A DNA stretch of 6,935 nucleotides, from the NCBI RefSeq assembly GCF_036384435.1, contig NZ_DASVMI010000044.1:1-6935 (forward strand), in the 5' to 3' direction. The notes beneath the pieces were generated by a model. That model ran no database searches. It worked only from the letters and a program-made list of their open reading frames with translations, and was not told the origin of the DNA. The DNA comes from GSA-30 sp036384435 (GTDB lineage: Bacteria; Pseudomonadota; Gammaproteobacteria; Xanthomonadales; Rhodanobacteraceae). Positions 1 through 6,650 of this stretch are shown one piece after another (position 1 is the first letter of the stretch; the number at the start of each line of letters is the position of its first letter). Position numbers and translations under genes: made by a program.

Positions 1-1086
1 GTCTTCAGCCAGCGCGAAACCACTGACGATGCTTATGTGCATGGCGACATGGTGACCATCTCCTCGCGGGTGCCCGGCACAGTGGTGGAGATCGCCGTCG
101 AAGAAACCGAGCGTGTGCATGCCGGGCAGGTATTGATCCGGCTCGATCCGGCTGATGCCCAGGTGAGCCTGATGAATGCCGAGGGCCAGTTGGCCCAGGC
201 CGTGCGCGAAGCGCAGCAACGCATCCAGCAGGCGGCCCAGGCGGATGCGGCCGTTGCGCAACGGCGCGCCCAGTACGAAACCGAGCGTGACAACTATCGT
301 CGCCGCCATCCGCTGGTGGAACAGCATGCGGTAGCCCCGGAAGAGGCCGAGACCACGCAACGCCAGATGCAGGCGGCCAAGGCGGCGCTGGATCAGGCCG
401 AGCGCGAGGCCGCCGGAGCCCATGCACAAGTGGATGGAACCGATGTGCATAGCTTCCCGGCCGTGGTGCAGGCACGGTCGCAGTTTCGCAATGCGTGGAT
501 CAACAACAGCCGTGATGCCATCGTTTCGCCGATCGATGGGTTCGCAGCGCGCCGCCAGGTACAGGTGGGGCAACGTATCCAGCCCGGGCAGGATTTGCTG
601 ACCGTGGTGCCGCTCTCCGACCTCTGGGTGGATGCCAATTTCAAGGAAAACCAGCTTCAGAACATCCGCATCGGCCAGCCTGTGGAAATCACCACGGATA
701 TCTATTCCGACGTGACTTATCACGGCAAGGTGGTGGGTCTCAATGCAGGCACCGGCTCGGCGTTCTCGTTGCTGCCGGCGGAAAACGCCACCGGCAATTG
801 GATCAAGGTCGTGCAGCGCCTGCCGGTACGTATTTCGCTGGACCCGAAGGAGCTGACCAAGCATCCATTGCGAATCGGCCTGTCCACCTACGTCAACGTC
901 GATACGCACGATCGTGACGGTGCAACGCTGGCCGATCGGCCGCGGGAGCATCCCCTGGCGAGCACGGCGGTGTACGAGCGAGAAGTCAACGAAGCGGACC
1001 AGAAGGCCGAGGATATCATTGCCCGCAATACGGTGAGCCTGCCGGACATCCAACGCGCGGATGGCAAGCCGCAGCGCGGCCACTAA
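1..1086 (+). CDS. emrA: EmrA/HlyD-family membrane fusion protein (5' partial)
   Basis: This is the periplasmic adaptor of a tripartite exporter, joining an inner-membrane MFS pump to a TolC-like outer-membrane channel. The reading frame is open from base 1, so the true start and the N-terminal membrane anchor lie upstream; a GTG at 37 is only an internal valine codon. By codon number in the window, TDDAYV (8-13) is the classic EmrA opening just after the anchor. The first lipoyl half follows (about 18-50), then a long Gln/Ala/Glu-rich coiled-coil hairpin (about 55-150), the second lipoyl half with SPIDGF (about 176-181), and a beta-barrel region. GTGSAFSLLPAENATGNW, from about codon 250, is a strong EmrA-type signature. 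About 360 codons are present; EmrA proteins are near 390, so roughly 30-40 residues are missing. The charged tail after the barrel (about codons 305-361) looks disordered. It ends 3 nt before the pump gene. Family is secure; substrate is unknown. Confidence 0.93.
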   Translation, partial: VFSQRETTDDAYVHGDMVTISSRVPGTVVEIAVEETERVHAGQVLIRLDPADAQVSLMNAEGQLAQAVREAQQRIQQAAQADAAVAQRRAQYETERDNYRRRHPLVEQHAVAPEEAETTQRQMQAAKAALDQAEREAAGAHAQVDGTDVHSFPAVVQARSQFRNAWINNSRDAIVSPIDGFAARRQVQVGQRIQPGQDLLTVVPLSDLWVDANFKENQLQNIRIGQPVEITTDIYSDVTYHGKVVGLNAGTGSAFSLLPAENATGNWIKVVQRLPVRISLDPKELTKHPLRIGLSTYVNVDTHDRDGATLADRPREHPLASTAVYEREVNEADQKAEDIIARNTVSLPDIQRADGKPQRGH

Positions 1087-1089
1087 TCC

Positions 1090-2628
1090 ATGGCGGAAGC
1101 GGCGAAAGGCAAGCAACCCCTGCAAGGCGCGGCGTTGGTCGCGCTGACCGCTGGTGTGGCACTGGCCACGTTCATGGAAGTGCTGGACATTTCCATCGTC
1201 AACGTGTCGGTCTACACGATCGCCGGTAACCTCGGCGTGTCGCGTACCGAAGGCACAATGGCCATCAGCGCGTACTCGATGGCCAGTGCGGTCATGCAGC
1301 CACTCACCGGCTGGCTGGCCCGGCGCTTCGGCGAAGTGCGTGTCTTCAGCGCGTCGGTGCTGCTATTCATCATCTGCTCGGCGCTGTGCGGGCTGTCCAC
1401 CACGATGCCGATGCTGATCGTGTTCCGGCTCTTGCAGGGCGCGGTCTCTGGTCCGATGGTGCCGTTGTCGCAGACTTTGCTGCTCAACAATTATCCGCCT
1501 GCGCGTCGTCCGATCGCGCTCTCGCTATGGGCGATGACGGTAGTTGTGGCGCCAGTCTTCGGCCCGATTCTTGGCGGCTGGATCACCGACAACTATCACT
1601 GGTCGTGGATTTTCTTCATCAATATTCCGGTCGGCCTGTTCGCCTTGCTGGTGACCTATGTGCTACTGAAGGATCGTGAGAGCAAGACGGCGAAGGTGCC
1701 GGTGGACGTGATTGGCCTGTTCCTGTTGGCGGTCGGCATCGGCTGCTTGCAGTTCATGCTGGACAATGGCAATGACTACGACTGGTTCTCATCGAAGATG
1801 ATTCTCAGCCTGGGATTGATCGCCCTGGTCTGCCTGACCTTCCTGATCGCCTGGGAGTTGATGCACGAGCACCCGGTAGTCAACCTGGGATTGTTCCGCA
1901 GTCGAAACTTTGCCGTAGGTGTGTTCTGCCTTTCGTTGGGCATGTTCGCGTTCTTCGGGGGCACCGTGGTGTTGCCGACCTGGGTGCAGGAGGTGATGGG
2001 CTACACCGCAACCTGGGCGGGCTTTACGGTCGCTCCGATTGGTATTCCCGCCATCATTCTTTCGCCGTTGGTGGGTGCATTCCAGGGCAAGTTCGACCTG
2101 CGCGTACTCAACACCACCGGGTTTGCGATCTTCGCCGCTTGCTCGTTCTGGATGGCAGGCTTCGACAACGACGCATCGTATTGGCACCTGGCTGCTCCGC
2201 GCTTGGTGATGGGGCTGGGTATCGCGCTGTTCTTCGTGCCCGTCAACCAGATTATTCTTGCCGGGTTGCCTGATAACGAGGTAGCCAGCGCCTCGGGCCT
2301 GGCGAATTTCTTTCGTACGATTGCCAGTAGCGTCGCGACCGCTGTCAGTACCACGCTCTATACCCACCGGGGCATTTATCACCATGCGGTACTGGCCGAA
2401 CACACGGAAGCCGGAGCCCCGGCGACCGTTGCCTACCTGGACCGCATGCAGCAGATGGGGCTGGGAAGTGGTTCCAGCTACGCCGCGCTCAATCGCGTGG
2501 TGGATATGCAGGCATCCACCTTGGCGGTCAATGACGTGTTCTGGTGTTTCGGCTTGATCTTCGCCGTGGCGATGATCGCTATCTGGTTCGCCAGACCGCC
2601 CTTTGCCAGCGGTGGGCCAGGACATTAG
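1090..2628 (+). CDS. emrB: EmrB/QacA-type DHA2 MFS drug efflux transporter
   Basis: This is an inner-membrane proton-driven exporter of the 14-helix DHA2 family, 512 aa, the usual length. Family motifs are visible: the first-helix motif FMEVLDISIVNVS (residues 28-40), motif A GWLARRFGEVRVF (74-86), motif B with R113 and Q116 (RLLQG), and antiporter motif C around 153-164 (VAPVFGPILGGW). Hydrophobic segments continue to the C-terminus, which ends in a short hydrophilic tail. The first-helix motif departs from the common LDTTIVNVALPTI form: here it reads LDISIVNVSVYTI. The ATG lies 3 nt after the emrA stop and has no clear Shine-Dalgarno sequence, so translation is probably coupled to emrA. With EmrA and an outer-membrane channel not seen here it should export hydrophobic toxic compounds or drugs. 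The substrate cannot be read from sequence. No regulator of the pair is in view; it may lie upstream. Confidence 0.95.
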   Translation: MAEAAKGKQPLQGAALVALTAGVALATFMEVLDISIVNVSVYTIAGNLGVSRTEGTMAISAYSMASAVMQPLTGWLARRFGEVRVFSASVLLFIICSALCGLSTTMPMLIVFRLLQGAVSGPMVPLSQTLLLNNYPPARRPIALSLWAMTVVVAPVFGPILGGWITDNYHWSWIFFINIPVGLFALLVTYVLLKDRESKTAKVPVDVIGLFLLAVGIGCLQFMLDNGNDYDWFSSKMILSLGLIALVCLTFLIAWELMHEHPVVNLGLFRSRNFAVGVFCLSLGMFAFFGGTVVLPTWVQEVMGYTATWAGFTVAPIGIPAIILSPLVGAFQGKFDLRVLNTTGFAIFAACSFWMAGFDNDASYWHLAAPRLVMGLGIALFFVPVNQIILAGLPDNEVASASGLANFFRTIASSVATAVSTTLYTHRGIYHHAVLAEHTEAGAPATVAYLDRMQQMGLGSGSSYAALNRVVDMQASTLAVNDVFWCFGLIFAVAMIAIWFARPPFASGGPGH

Positions 2629-2670
2629 GAGTGAAGCCGCTCGCGTTGCTCGCTGCAAAAAGCGCAGAGT

Positions 2671-2726
2671 AAAAAGAAAAAGCATGCGTCGCCTTGGCGG
2701 TCACATGCTGTTCCTCTTTACTTCTT
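2671..2726. terminator. Probable bidirectional rho-independent terminator
   Basis: AGCATG (2681-2686) pairs with CATGCT (2704-2709), and inside them CGCC (2690-2693) pairs with GGCG (2696-2699), with a small internal loop between the stems. On the minus strand the hairpin is followed directly by a tract of ten pyrimidines, nine of them T (complement of 2671-2680), a good terminator for the glycosyltransferase-like gene. On the plus strand it is followed by a pyrimidine-rich run (2711-2726), a weaker terminator for emrAB. The position between two convergent genes supports use in both directions. No folding energy was computed. Confidence 0.65.
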
Positions 2727-2737
2727 CATAGTGCCGA

Positions 2738-2768
2738 AACGGCAAGTAACGCGAGGGACTTCGCCGTT
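2738..2768. repeat. Long hairpin with one bulge
   Basis: AACGGCAAGT (2738-2747) pairs with ACTTCGCCGTT (2758-2768) except for one bulged base, leaving a 10-nt loop. Neither strand has a T tract after it, so it is not a textbook terminator. It overlaps an alternative short stem, TGCCG/CGGCA (2732-2736 with 2740-2744). It could stabilise the 3' end of a transcript or assist termination. Confidence 0.45.
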
Positions 2769-2792
2769 CACAACGCCGCAGGCGCGTCCTCT

Positions 2793-3941
2793 CTAACTCA
2801 GATCCAGGGAAGCCACTTTCCTGGCCTGGCGCTTTGCAGGTGCCAACGTGGATGGCCCGGTGCTGCCTGCCATGCAGGCGTTGAACCAGGCGAGTGCGGC
2901 TTCGATCTCACGTGGCAGATGACTCGGGAGCAAGGGCGTGTGTTGAAGCAGGGGGCTGCTGTGCTCGACTTCGTGCCACAAACGGCCGAATGTGGGCATC
3001 TTCAGTGCGGCGTGGGCATGCTCTGTCGGCATGGCAAAGCTGCCTGTCAAGGTTTCTGCCGAAAGTGTGCCGGCCCGGTGACGGGCTCTCAGTTGACCAC
3101 GTAATATCGATCGCGTGACGGCGTGCACCAGCGGTTCGAACGGTAGAGGACGATTCGACCGCATGCCGCCTGCGTGCAATGCAGCAAGACTCGGATTGTG
3201 CACCTGGAGATTGGCGTCTGCGCGTATCTTCAAATCCAGTGTCACACAGCGCTGGATGAGTGCCTGCTCGTGCGCGTGCGCCGGGGCCGGCAGCGGCAGC
3301 ATCGCCTGCAAGGCCTCTCGCTTGAATCCCAGGCTTGCGCTACTGGGCGTGCGGTGGCGCGGCCAGGGATCATGATCGATCGGATCGAGCATGGCATCGA
3401 TCCGATCAAGCCAGCGCGCGTAGACCATCTCAAGTCGATGCTGAGACTCCAATGCCGGGTCCATGTCATCGAACGTCGGCCGCTGGGCCATGCCCATGAC
3501 CACCTCGCAGCCGCGAGCCAGCCAATCGATCTGACGAGCCAGCCACATGGCCGGCACCATGCTGTCCGCGTTGGTGGTAGCTATCAACGTCGTTTCGGGT
3601 GCGGCCAGGGCCAGTGCCTTGAGCAGGGCTGCGCGACGGGCACCACCGGCATGGCGCGATGCTTCAGGGAGGTCTCCGTCGATGGCGATCCAACTGGGCA
3701 TGTGTGAACCGCGCAGCGTTTCCATACGTTCCCAGCGAGCGTCGGAGCAACCATCGAAAAGCAGCAGCACCGCGACGGATGCTGGGGCCAAGGCATGACC
3801 GTGCAGGTCGCATTGAGCGCCCAGCGCGGCAAGTATGTTCCCCAGGTCTACTCCCTCGTCCTGGACGGGAATGGCAACGATGGCGCTCGGCCGGTAGGCG
3901 GCACGGGCATGCGCGGCGCGGCGACGCACGTGAAAGGTCAT
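2793..3941 (-). CDS. GT-A-like family 2 glycosyltransferase-like protein, substrate unknown
   Basis: The protein looks like a cytosolic GT-A fold transferase that would move a sugar from a nucleotide donor. Seen from the ATG at 3941 (382 aa): the opening strand SAIVAIPVQDEG (about 19-30) matches the family start VVIPVRDE; LLLFDGCSDA (about 79-88) matches the second nucleotide-binding strand; ATTNADSMVPAMWLARQ (about 121-137) matches the usual TTDADS..P.W segment; SSASLGFKREAL (about 200-211) matches the acceptor-side motif. No membrane helix is evident. Two acidic motifs are changed: DAD is NAD (first Asp to Asn124), and the late ED pair is EQ (225-226). Activity may therefore be altered or lost. 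The start is uncertain: the frame opens back to a TTG at 4001, but neither start has a good Shine-Dalgarno sequence. It follows the LysR gene on the same strand after about 100 nt and may share its transcript. Fold assignment is fairly sure, function unknown. Confidence 0.72.
   Translation of the reverse strand: MTFHVRRRAAHARAAYRPSAIVAIPVQDEGVDLGNILAALGAQCDLHGHALAPASVAVLLLFDGCSDARWERMETLRGSHMPSWIAIDGDLPEASRHAGGARRAALLKALALAAPETTLIATTNADSMVPAMWLARQIDWLARGCEVVMGMAQRPTFDDMDPALESQHRLEMVYARWLDRIDAMLDPIDHDPWPRHRTPSSASLGFKREALQAMLPLPAPAHAHEQALIQRCVTLDLKIRADANLQVHNPSLAALHAGGMRSNRPLPFEPLVHAVTRSILRGQLRARHRAGTLSAETLTGSFAMPTEHAHAALKMPTFGRLWHEVEHSSPLLQHTPLLPSHLPREIEAALAWFNACMAGSTGPSTLAPAKRQARKVASLDLS
3378..3407. 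repeat. 11-bp inverted repeat in a GATC cluster
   Basis: GATCGGATCGA (3378-3388) and TCGATCCGATC (3397-3407) are exact reverse complements separated by 8 nt, within the glycosyltransferase-like gene where it encodes RIDAMLDPID. Six GATC tetramers start at 3368, 3374, 3378, 3383, 3399 and 3404, far denser than the one per 256 bp expected by chance. Confidence 0.85.
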
Positions 3942-4043
3942 GGAATCCACAACGATGGCACCCTGTTCTGTTGGCACCGATGCTGCGAATTGGCATGTCA
4001 AGACGACGGCAATGGAGCGAAAAGAAAACGCTCACTTGTGCGG

Positions 4044-4892
4044 TTACAGGTCCCGCGCGGCCGAGGTAAGCACGGCTTCGAGGGCCTGGGTTGCCTTCGA
4101 CAGGTTGGCTGGATGGTCGATCACGTACTCAAGATGTCCCAGGTCGGGCAGTTCACCATCTAGCCGGACCAGCCCCTCTGGAATCACGTAGCCGCCAAAG
4201 GCGCTCACGCCGAGCCCGGCCATCACGGCGGCTTTCAGTACCACGATGCTGCTGCTGACGATGGCGACGCGGTAGGGTCGGTTCATGGCCTTGAGCGTCT
4301 CGAAGATCCGTGTACGGGTCACACTTGGCTCGGGGTGAAGCGCCAGCGGAAGGATGGCCTCGTCCCCTGTCAGCGAGGAACGCGGCCCCGTGCACCAATG
4401 CAACGGCTCGGTGCGGATCACCCGGCCACGCTGGCTACCGCTCAGGCGCTTGGCGAACACCAGGTCATGGCGACCTTCGTCCAGCTCACGGAACAGGTCG
4501 CCGCTCATGCCGGTGGTGATGGCCAGTTCCACACCCGGGTTGCGCTGCACAAAATCGGCCAGCGCGGTGGTCAGTCCGCTGGACGCAAAATCCTCCGACA
4601 GGCCAAGCCGTACCACGCCGTCGAGCACCGGGCCGCAGAGCGAGGTGACCGCTTCATCCATCAGGTCAAGAATGCGCTCGGCATAGCGATGAAGCGCGTC
4701 GCCATGCGGTGACAGGCGCACATTGCGTGTGTCGCGCTCGAACAGCGCCTGTCCCAGGAGATCTTCCAGGCGGCGAATATGCTGGCTCACGGTCGATTGC
4801 GAAAGGTTCACGCGCTCGGACGCGGCAGTGAAGCTTCCGGTTTGTGCAACAGCAACAAAACTGCGCAGGAGTTCGGGCGGCAAGGAACGCAT
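4044..4892 (-). CDS. mdcR: LysR-type regulator, probable malonate-responsive MdcR
   Basis: This is a 282-aa DNA-binding transcription factor. The N-terminal winged helix-turn-helix spans about residues 5-64; FVAVAQTGSFTAASERVNLS followed by STVSQHIRRLED is the standard LysR pattern, and LFERDTRNVRLSPHG closes the wing. A linker helix follows (about 65-90), then the two-lobed effector-binding domain (about 92-275) with GLGVSAFGGYVI near 226-237. The ATG at 4892 is well supported: AAGAGG (complement of 4901-4906) lies 8 nt upstream. It is divergent from mdcA across 99 bp, the usual arrangement of a LysR activator and its target, and MdcR proteins of known malonate operons are LysR members. The name is inferred from this position rather than from a diagnostic residue. 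It probably activates mdcA onward when malonate is present and represses itself. Confidence 0.85.
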   Translation of the reverse strand: MRSLPPELLRSFVAVAQTGSFTAASERVNLSQSTVSQHIRRLEDLLGQALFERDTRNVRLSPHGDALHRYAERILDLMDEAVTSLCGPVLDGVVRLGLSEDFASSGLTTALADFVQRNPGVELAITTGMSGDLFRELDEGRHDLVFAKRLSGSQRGRVIRTEPLHWCTGPRSSLTGDEAILPLALHPEPSVTRTRIFETLKAMNRPYRVAIVSSSIVVLKAAVMAGLGVSAFGGYVIPEGLVRLDGELPDLGHLEYVIDHPANLSKATQALEAVLTSAARDL

Positions 4893-4916
4893 CGGGTTTT
4901 CCTCTTAATCGGCGCG

Positions 4917-4922
4917 GATAAT
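4917..4922 (+). promoter_or_regulatory. Candidate -10 box for mdcA
   Basis: GATAAT matches 5 of 6 consensus bases. There is no recognisable -35 box about 17 nt upstream, as expected for a promoter that needs an activator. It would give a leader of about 60 nt. A closer but weaker alternative is TACCAT at 4950-4955. Confidence 0.3.
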
Positions 4923-4951
4923 TTCATAAATGCGCCGGCGCGTCAGGTCTA
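4923..4951 (-). promoter_or_regulatory. Candidate sigma-70 promoter of mdcR
   Basis: On the minus strand TAGACC (complement of 4946-4951) and TATGAA (complement of 4923-4928) each match 4 of 6 consensus bases and are exactly 17 nt apart. The -10 box lies inside the palindrome ATTTCATAAAT, so a regulator bound there would block its own promoter, as LysR proteins often do. Assigned by eye only. Confidence 0.4.
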
Positions 4952-4991
4952 CCATCGATCGGAGCACTGATCACGAGAGGGAGGCTGTGCC

Positions 4992-6638
4992 ATGACTGCC
5001 TGGGATACCGCGCGGCGTGCGCGGGATACGAGATTGCATGCCGCAGCGCGTTTTGCCCAAGGCAAGCGGGTCGCGGCCAGTGACGCCACCGCATTGCTCG
5101 AAGCGGTGCTGCGTCCCGGCGATCGCGTCTGCCTGGAGGGTGACAACCAGAAGCAGGCCGACGTACTCGCCTCGGCGCTAGCCTCGGTGGACAAAGCCAG
5201 GGTGCATGACCTGCACATGGTGCAATCGGGCATCGTGCTGCCCGAACACCTGGACGTTTTCGAACGTGGCATCGCACGTCGGCTGGATTATTCCTATTCC
5301 GGCCCGCAGTCGCAGCGCATTGCACGGTTGCTGTTCGCCGGCAAGATCGAACTGGGTGCGGTGCATACCTACCTGGAGTTGTTCGCGCGCTATTTCATCG
5401 ATCTTACCCCGCAGGTGGCGCTGATCGCTGCGGTAAGTGCCGACCGCGAGGGCAATCTCTATACCGGCCCCAACACCGAAGACACGCCGACCGTGGTGGA
5501 GGCCACCGCATTCAAGAACGGCGTGGTGATTGCGCAGGTCAACGAAATCGTCGACAAGGTGCCGCGTGTGGATATCCCTGGCGATCGCGTGCACTTCGTG
5601 GTGGAGAGCGGCAAGCCGTTCTACGTCGAACCGCTGTTCACGCGTGACCCGGCAGCGATCACCGAGACGCAGATCCTCACCGCCATGCTGGCGATCAAGG
5701 GCATCTATGCGCCGTACGGCGTTACCCGGCTCAATCACGGCATCGGCTTCAATACGGCGGCGATCGAGCTGTTGCTACCGACGTTCGGTGAGAAGCTTGG
5801 ACTGAAAGGCAAGGTGGCCAGCCACTGGGCGCTCAATCCCCATCCGACGCTGATCCCGGCGATCGAGTCGGGTTGGGTGAGCCAGATCCACTGTTTCGGC
5901 TCGGAAGTGGGCATGGATGACTACATTCGTGCGCGGCCGGACATTTATTTCACGGGTGCCGATGGTTCGCTGCGTTCCAATCGCGCGTTCTCCCAGACCG
6001 CGGGCCTGTATGCCTGTGACATGTTCATCGGCTCGACCTTGCAGATCGATCTGCAAGGCCATTCGTCCACGGTCACCGCTGATCGTGTCGCCGGCTTTGG
6101 CGGTGCGCCCAATATGGGCAGCGATCCGCGTGGCCGGCGCCACCCCAGCCAGCCCTGGTTGCAGGCCGGCCAGGAGGCCGATCCCGATACGCCGGCGGCG
6201 CTGCGGCGTGGACGCAAGCTGGTGGTGCAGATCGGCGAGACCTTCGGTGACAAGAACGTGCCGATGTTCGTCGAGCACCTGGACGCCTTGAAACTTGCCG
6301 ACAAGTTGCAGCTCGACCTGGCCCCCGTGATGGTCTACAGCGATGATGTCAGCCACATCGTCACCGAAGAAGGCATTGCCAACCTGTTGCTCTGCCGTGA
6401 CAAGAACGAGCGCGAACACGCGATCCGTGGTGTGGCCGGCTATACCGAGATTGGCCGCGGTCGCGATCCGAAGATGGTGCAGCGCCTGCGCGAACGCGGC
6501 GTCGTACTTCGGCCGGAGGACCTGGGCATCGATCCGCTCGACGCCGATCGCCGCATGTTGGCGGCGCGCTCGATCAAGGATCTGGTGCGTTGGTCCGGTG
6601 GTCTTTATGCACCGCCATCACGATTCCGCAACTGGTGA
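4992..6638 (+). CDS. mdcA: Malonate decarboxylase alpha subunit (acetyl-ACP:malonate ACP transferase)
   Basis: MdcA is the CoA-transferase-like alpha subunit of cytosolic malonate decarboxylase. It swaps acetyl for malonyl on the carrier protein MdcC, releasing acetate, so that other subunits can decarboxylate malonyl-ACP. The 548-aa length is that of the family. Recognisable conserved blocks in order: EGDNQKQADVLA (49-60), HDLHMVQSGIVLPEHLDVFE (72-91), GAVHTYLELFARYFIDLTP (122-140), ADREGNLYTGPNTEDTP (150-166), HGIGFNTAAIELLLPT (249-264), HWALNPHPTLIPAIESGW (278-295) and GFGGAPNMGSDPRGRRHPS (368-386). No signal peptide or membrane segment is seen. The ATG start is supported by GGGAGG (4979-4984), 7 nt upstream. 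The stop codon overlaps the Shine-Dalgarno sequence of mdcC, which starts 12 nt later, so the two are cotranscribed. Control is probably by the divergent LysR regulator. The reading frame is intact. A 22-bp palindrome lies inside it near residues 350-355. Confidence 0.96.
   Translation: MTAWDTARRARDTRLHAAARFAQGKRVAASDATALLEAVLRPGDRVCLEGDNQKQADVLASALASVDKARVHDLHMVQSGIVLPEHLDVFERGIARRLDYSYSGPQSQRIARLLFAGKIELGAVHTYLELFARYFIDLTPQVALIAAVSADREGNLYTGPNTEDTPTVVEATAFKNGVVIAQVNEIVDKVPRVDIPGDRVHFVVESGKPFYVEPLFTRDPAAITETQILTAMLAIKGIYAPYGVTRLNHGIGFNTAAIELLLPTFGEKLGLKGKVASHWALNPHPTLIPAIESGWVSQIHCFGSEVGMDDYIRARPDIYFTGADGSLRSNRAFSQTAGLYACDMFIGSTLQIDLQGHSSTVTADRVAGFGGAPNMGSDPRGRRHPSQPWLQAGQEADPDTPAALRRGRKLVVQIGETFGDKNVPMFVEHLDALKLADKLQLDLAPVMVYSDDVSHIVTEEGIANLLLCRDKNEREHAIRGVAGYTEIGRGRDPKMVQRLRERGVVLRPEDLGIDPLDADRRMLAARSIKDLVRWSGGLYAPPSRFRNW
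6037..6058. repeat. 22-bp perfect palindrome inside mdcA
   Basis: CCTTGCAGATC (6037-6047) is followed at once by its exact reverse complement (6048-6058), with no spacer. It encodes LQIDLQ (residues 350-355), a peptide that partly mirrors itself. It may be a coding coincidence or a protein-binding or cruciform-prone site. Confidence 0.9.
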
Positions 6639-6650
6639 GGAGAGACAGCC

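Larger units (their letters stand above)
2629..2792. other. Convergent intergenic region with hairpins
   Basis: This 164-bp gap separates the emrB stop from the stop of the minus-strand glycosyltransferase-like gene. It carries no convincing gene. It holds a probable bidirectional terminator (2671-2726), a long bulged hairpin (2738-2768) and a small GC stem (2774-2784). Such a layout is expected where two transcripts run towards each other. Confidence 0.7.
4893..4991. promoter_or_regulatory. Divergent mdcR-mdcA control region with operator candidates
   Basis: This is the only space for both promoters. It holds an inverted repeat, CGGCGC (4910-4915) with GCGCCG (4932-4937), enclosing an AT-rich imperfect palindrome ATTTCATAAAT (4921-4931). 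GCGCCGGCGC (4932-4941) is itself a perfect palindrome. Further right, two GATC tetramers 8 nt apart (4957-4960, 4969-4972) form another short dyad. These are candidates for the LysR regulatory and activation sites. I did not find a clean T-N11-A dyad, so the exact binding site is unproven. The mdcA Shine-Dalgarno sequence GGGAGG ends 7 nt before its ATG. Confidence 0.6.

Noticed and set aside
37..39. GTG as start codon of the EmrA-type gene
   Set aside because: The upstream codons already encode the conserved TTDDAY segment in frame, so the gene continues beyond the left edge.
1789..2685. 298-codon open frame on the minus strand, antisense to emrB
   Set aside because: It lies opposite a clear transporter gene, its protein is rich in charged residues, His and Gln with no family resemblance, and long antisense frames are common in GC-rich DNA.
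2694..3104. 136-codon plus-strand frame starting in the intergenic gap
   Set aside because: It starts within the terminator hairpin and runs antisense to the glycosyltransferase-like gene; the Cys-rich product looks like a chance translation.
3174..3707. 177-codon plus-strand frame opposite the glycosyltransferase-like gene
   Set aside because: The minus-strand frame has recognisable glycosyltransferase motifs in the right order; the plus-strand product does not resemble any family.
4015..4033. GAGCG/CGCTC inverted repeat with a 9-nt loop after mdcR
   Set aside because: Only five base pairs, a large loop and no T tract after it on the minus strand, so it is not supported as a terminator.
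4968..4973. TGATCA palindrome as a specific operator upstream of mdcA
   Set aside because: A 6-bp palindrome is too short to stand alone, and it lies close to the ribosome binding site; kept only as part of the control region.
5775..6419. 214-codon open frame on the minus strand inside mdcA
   Set aside because: Shadow of the strongly conserved mdcA frame; the translation shows no recognisable domain.
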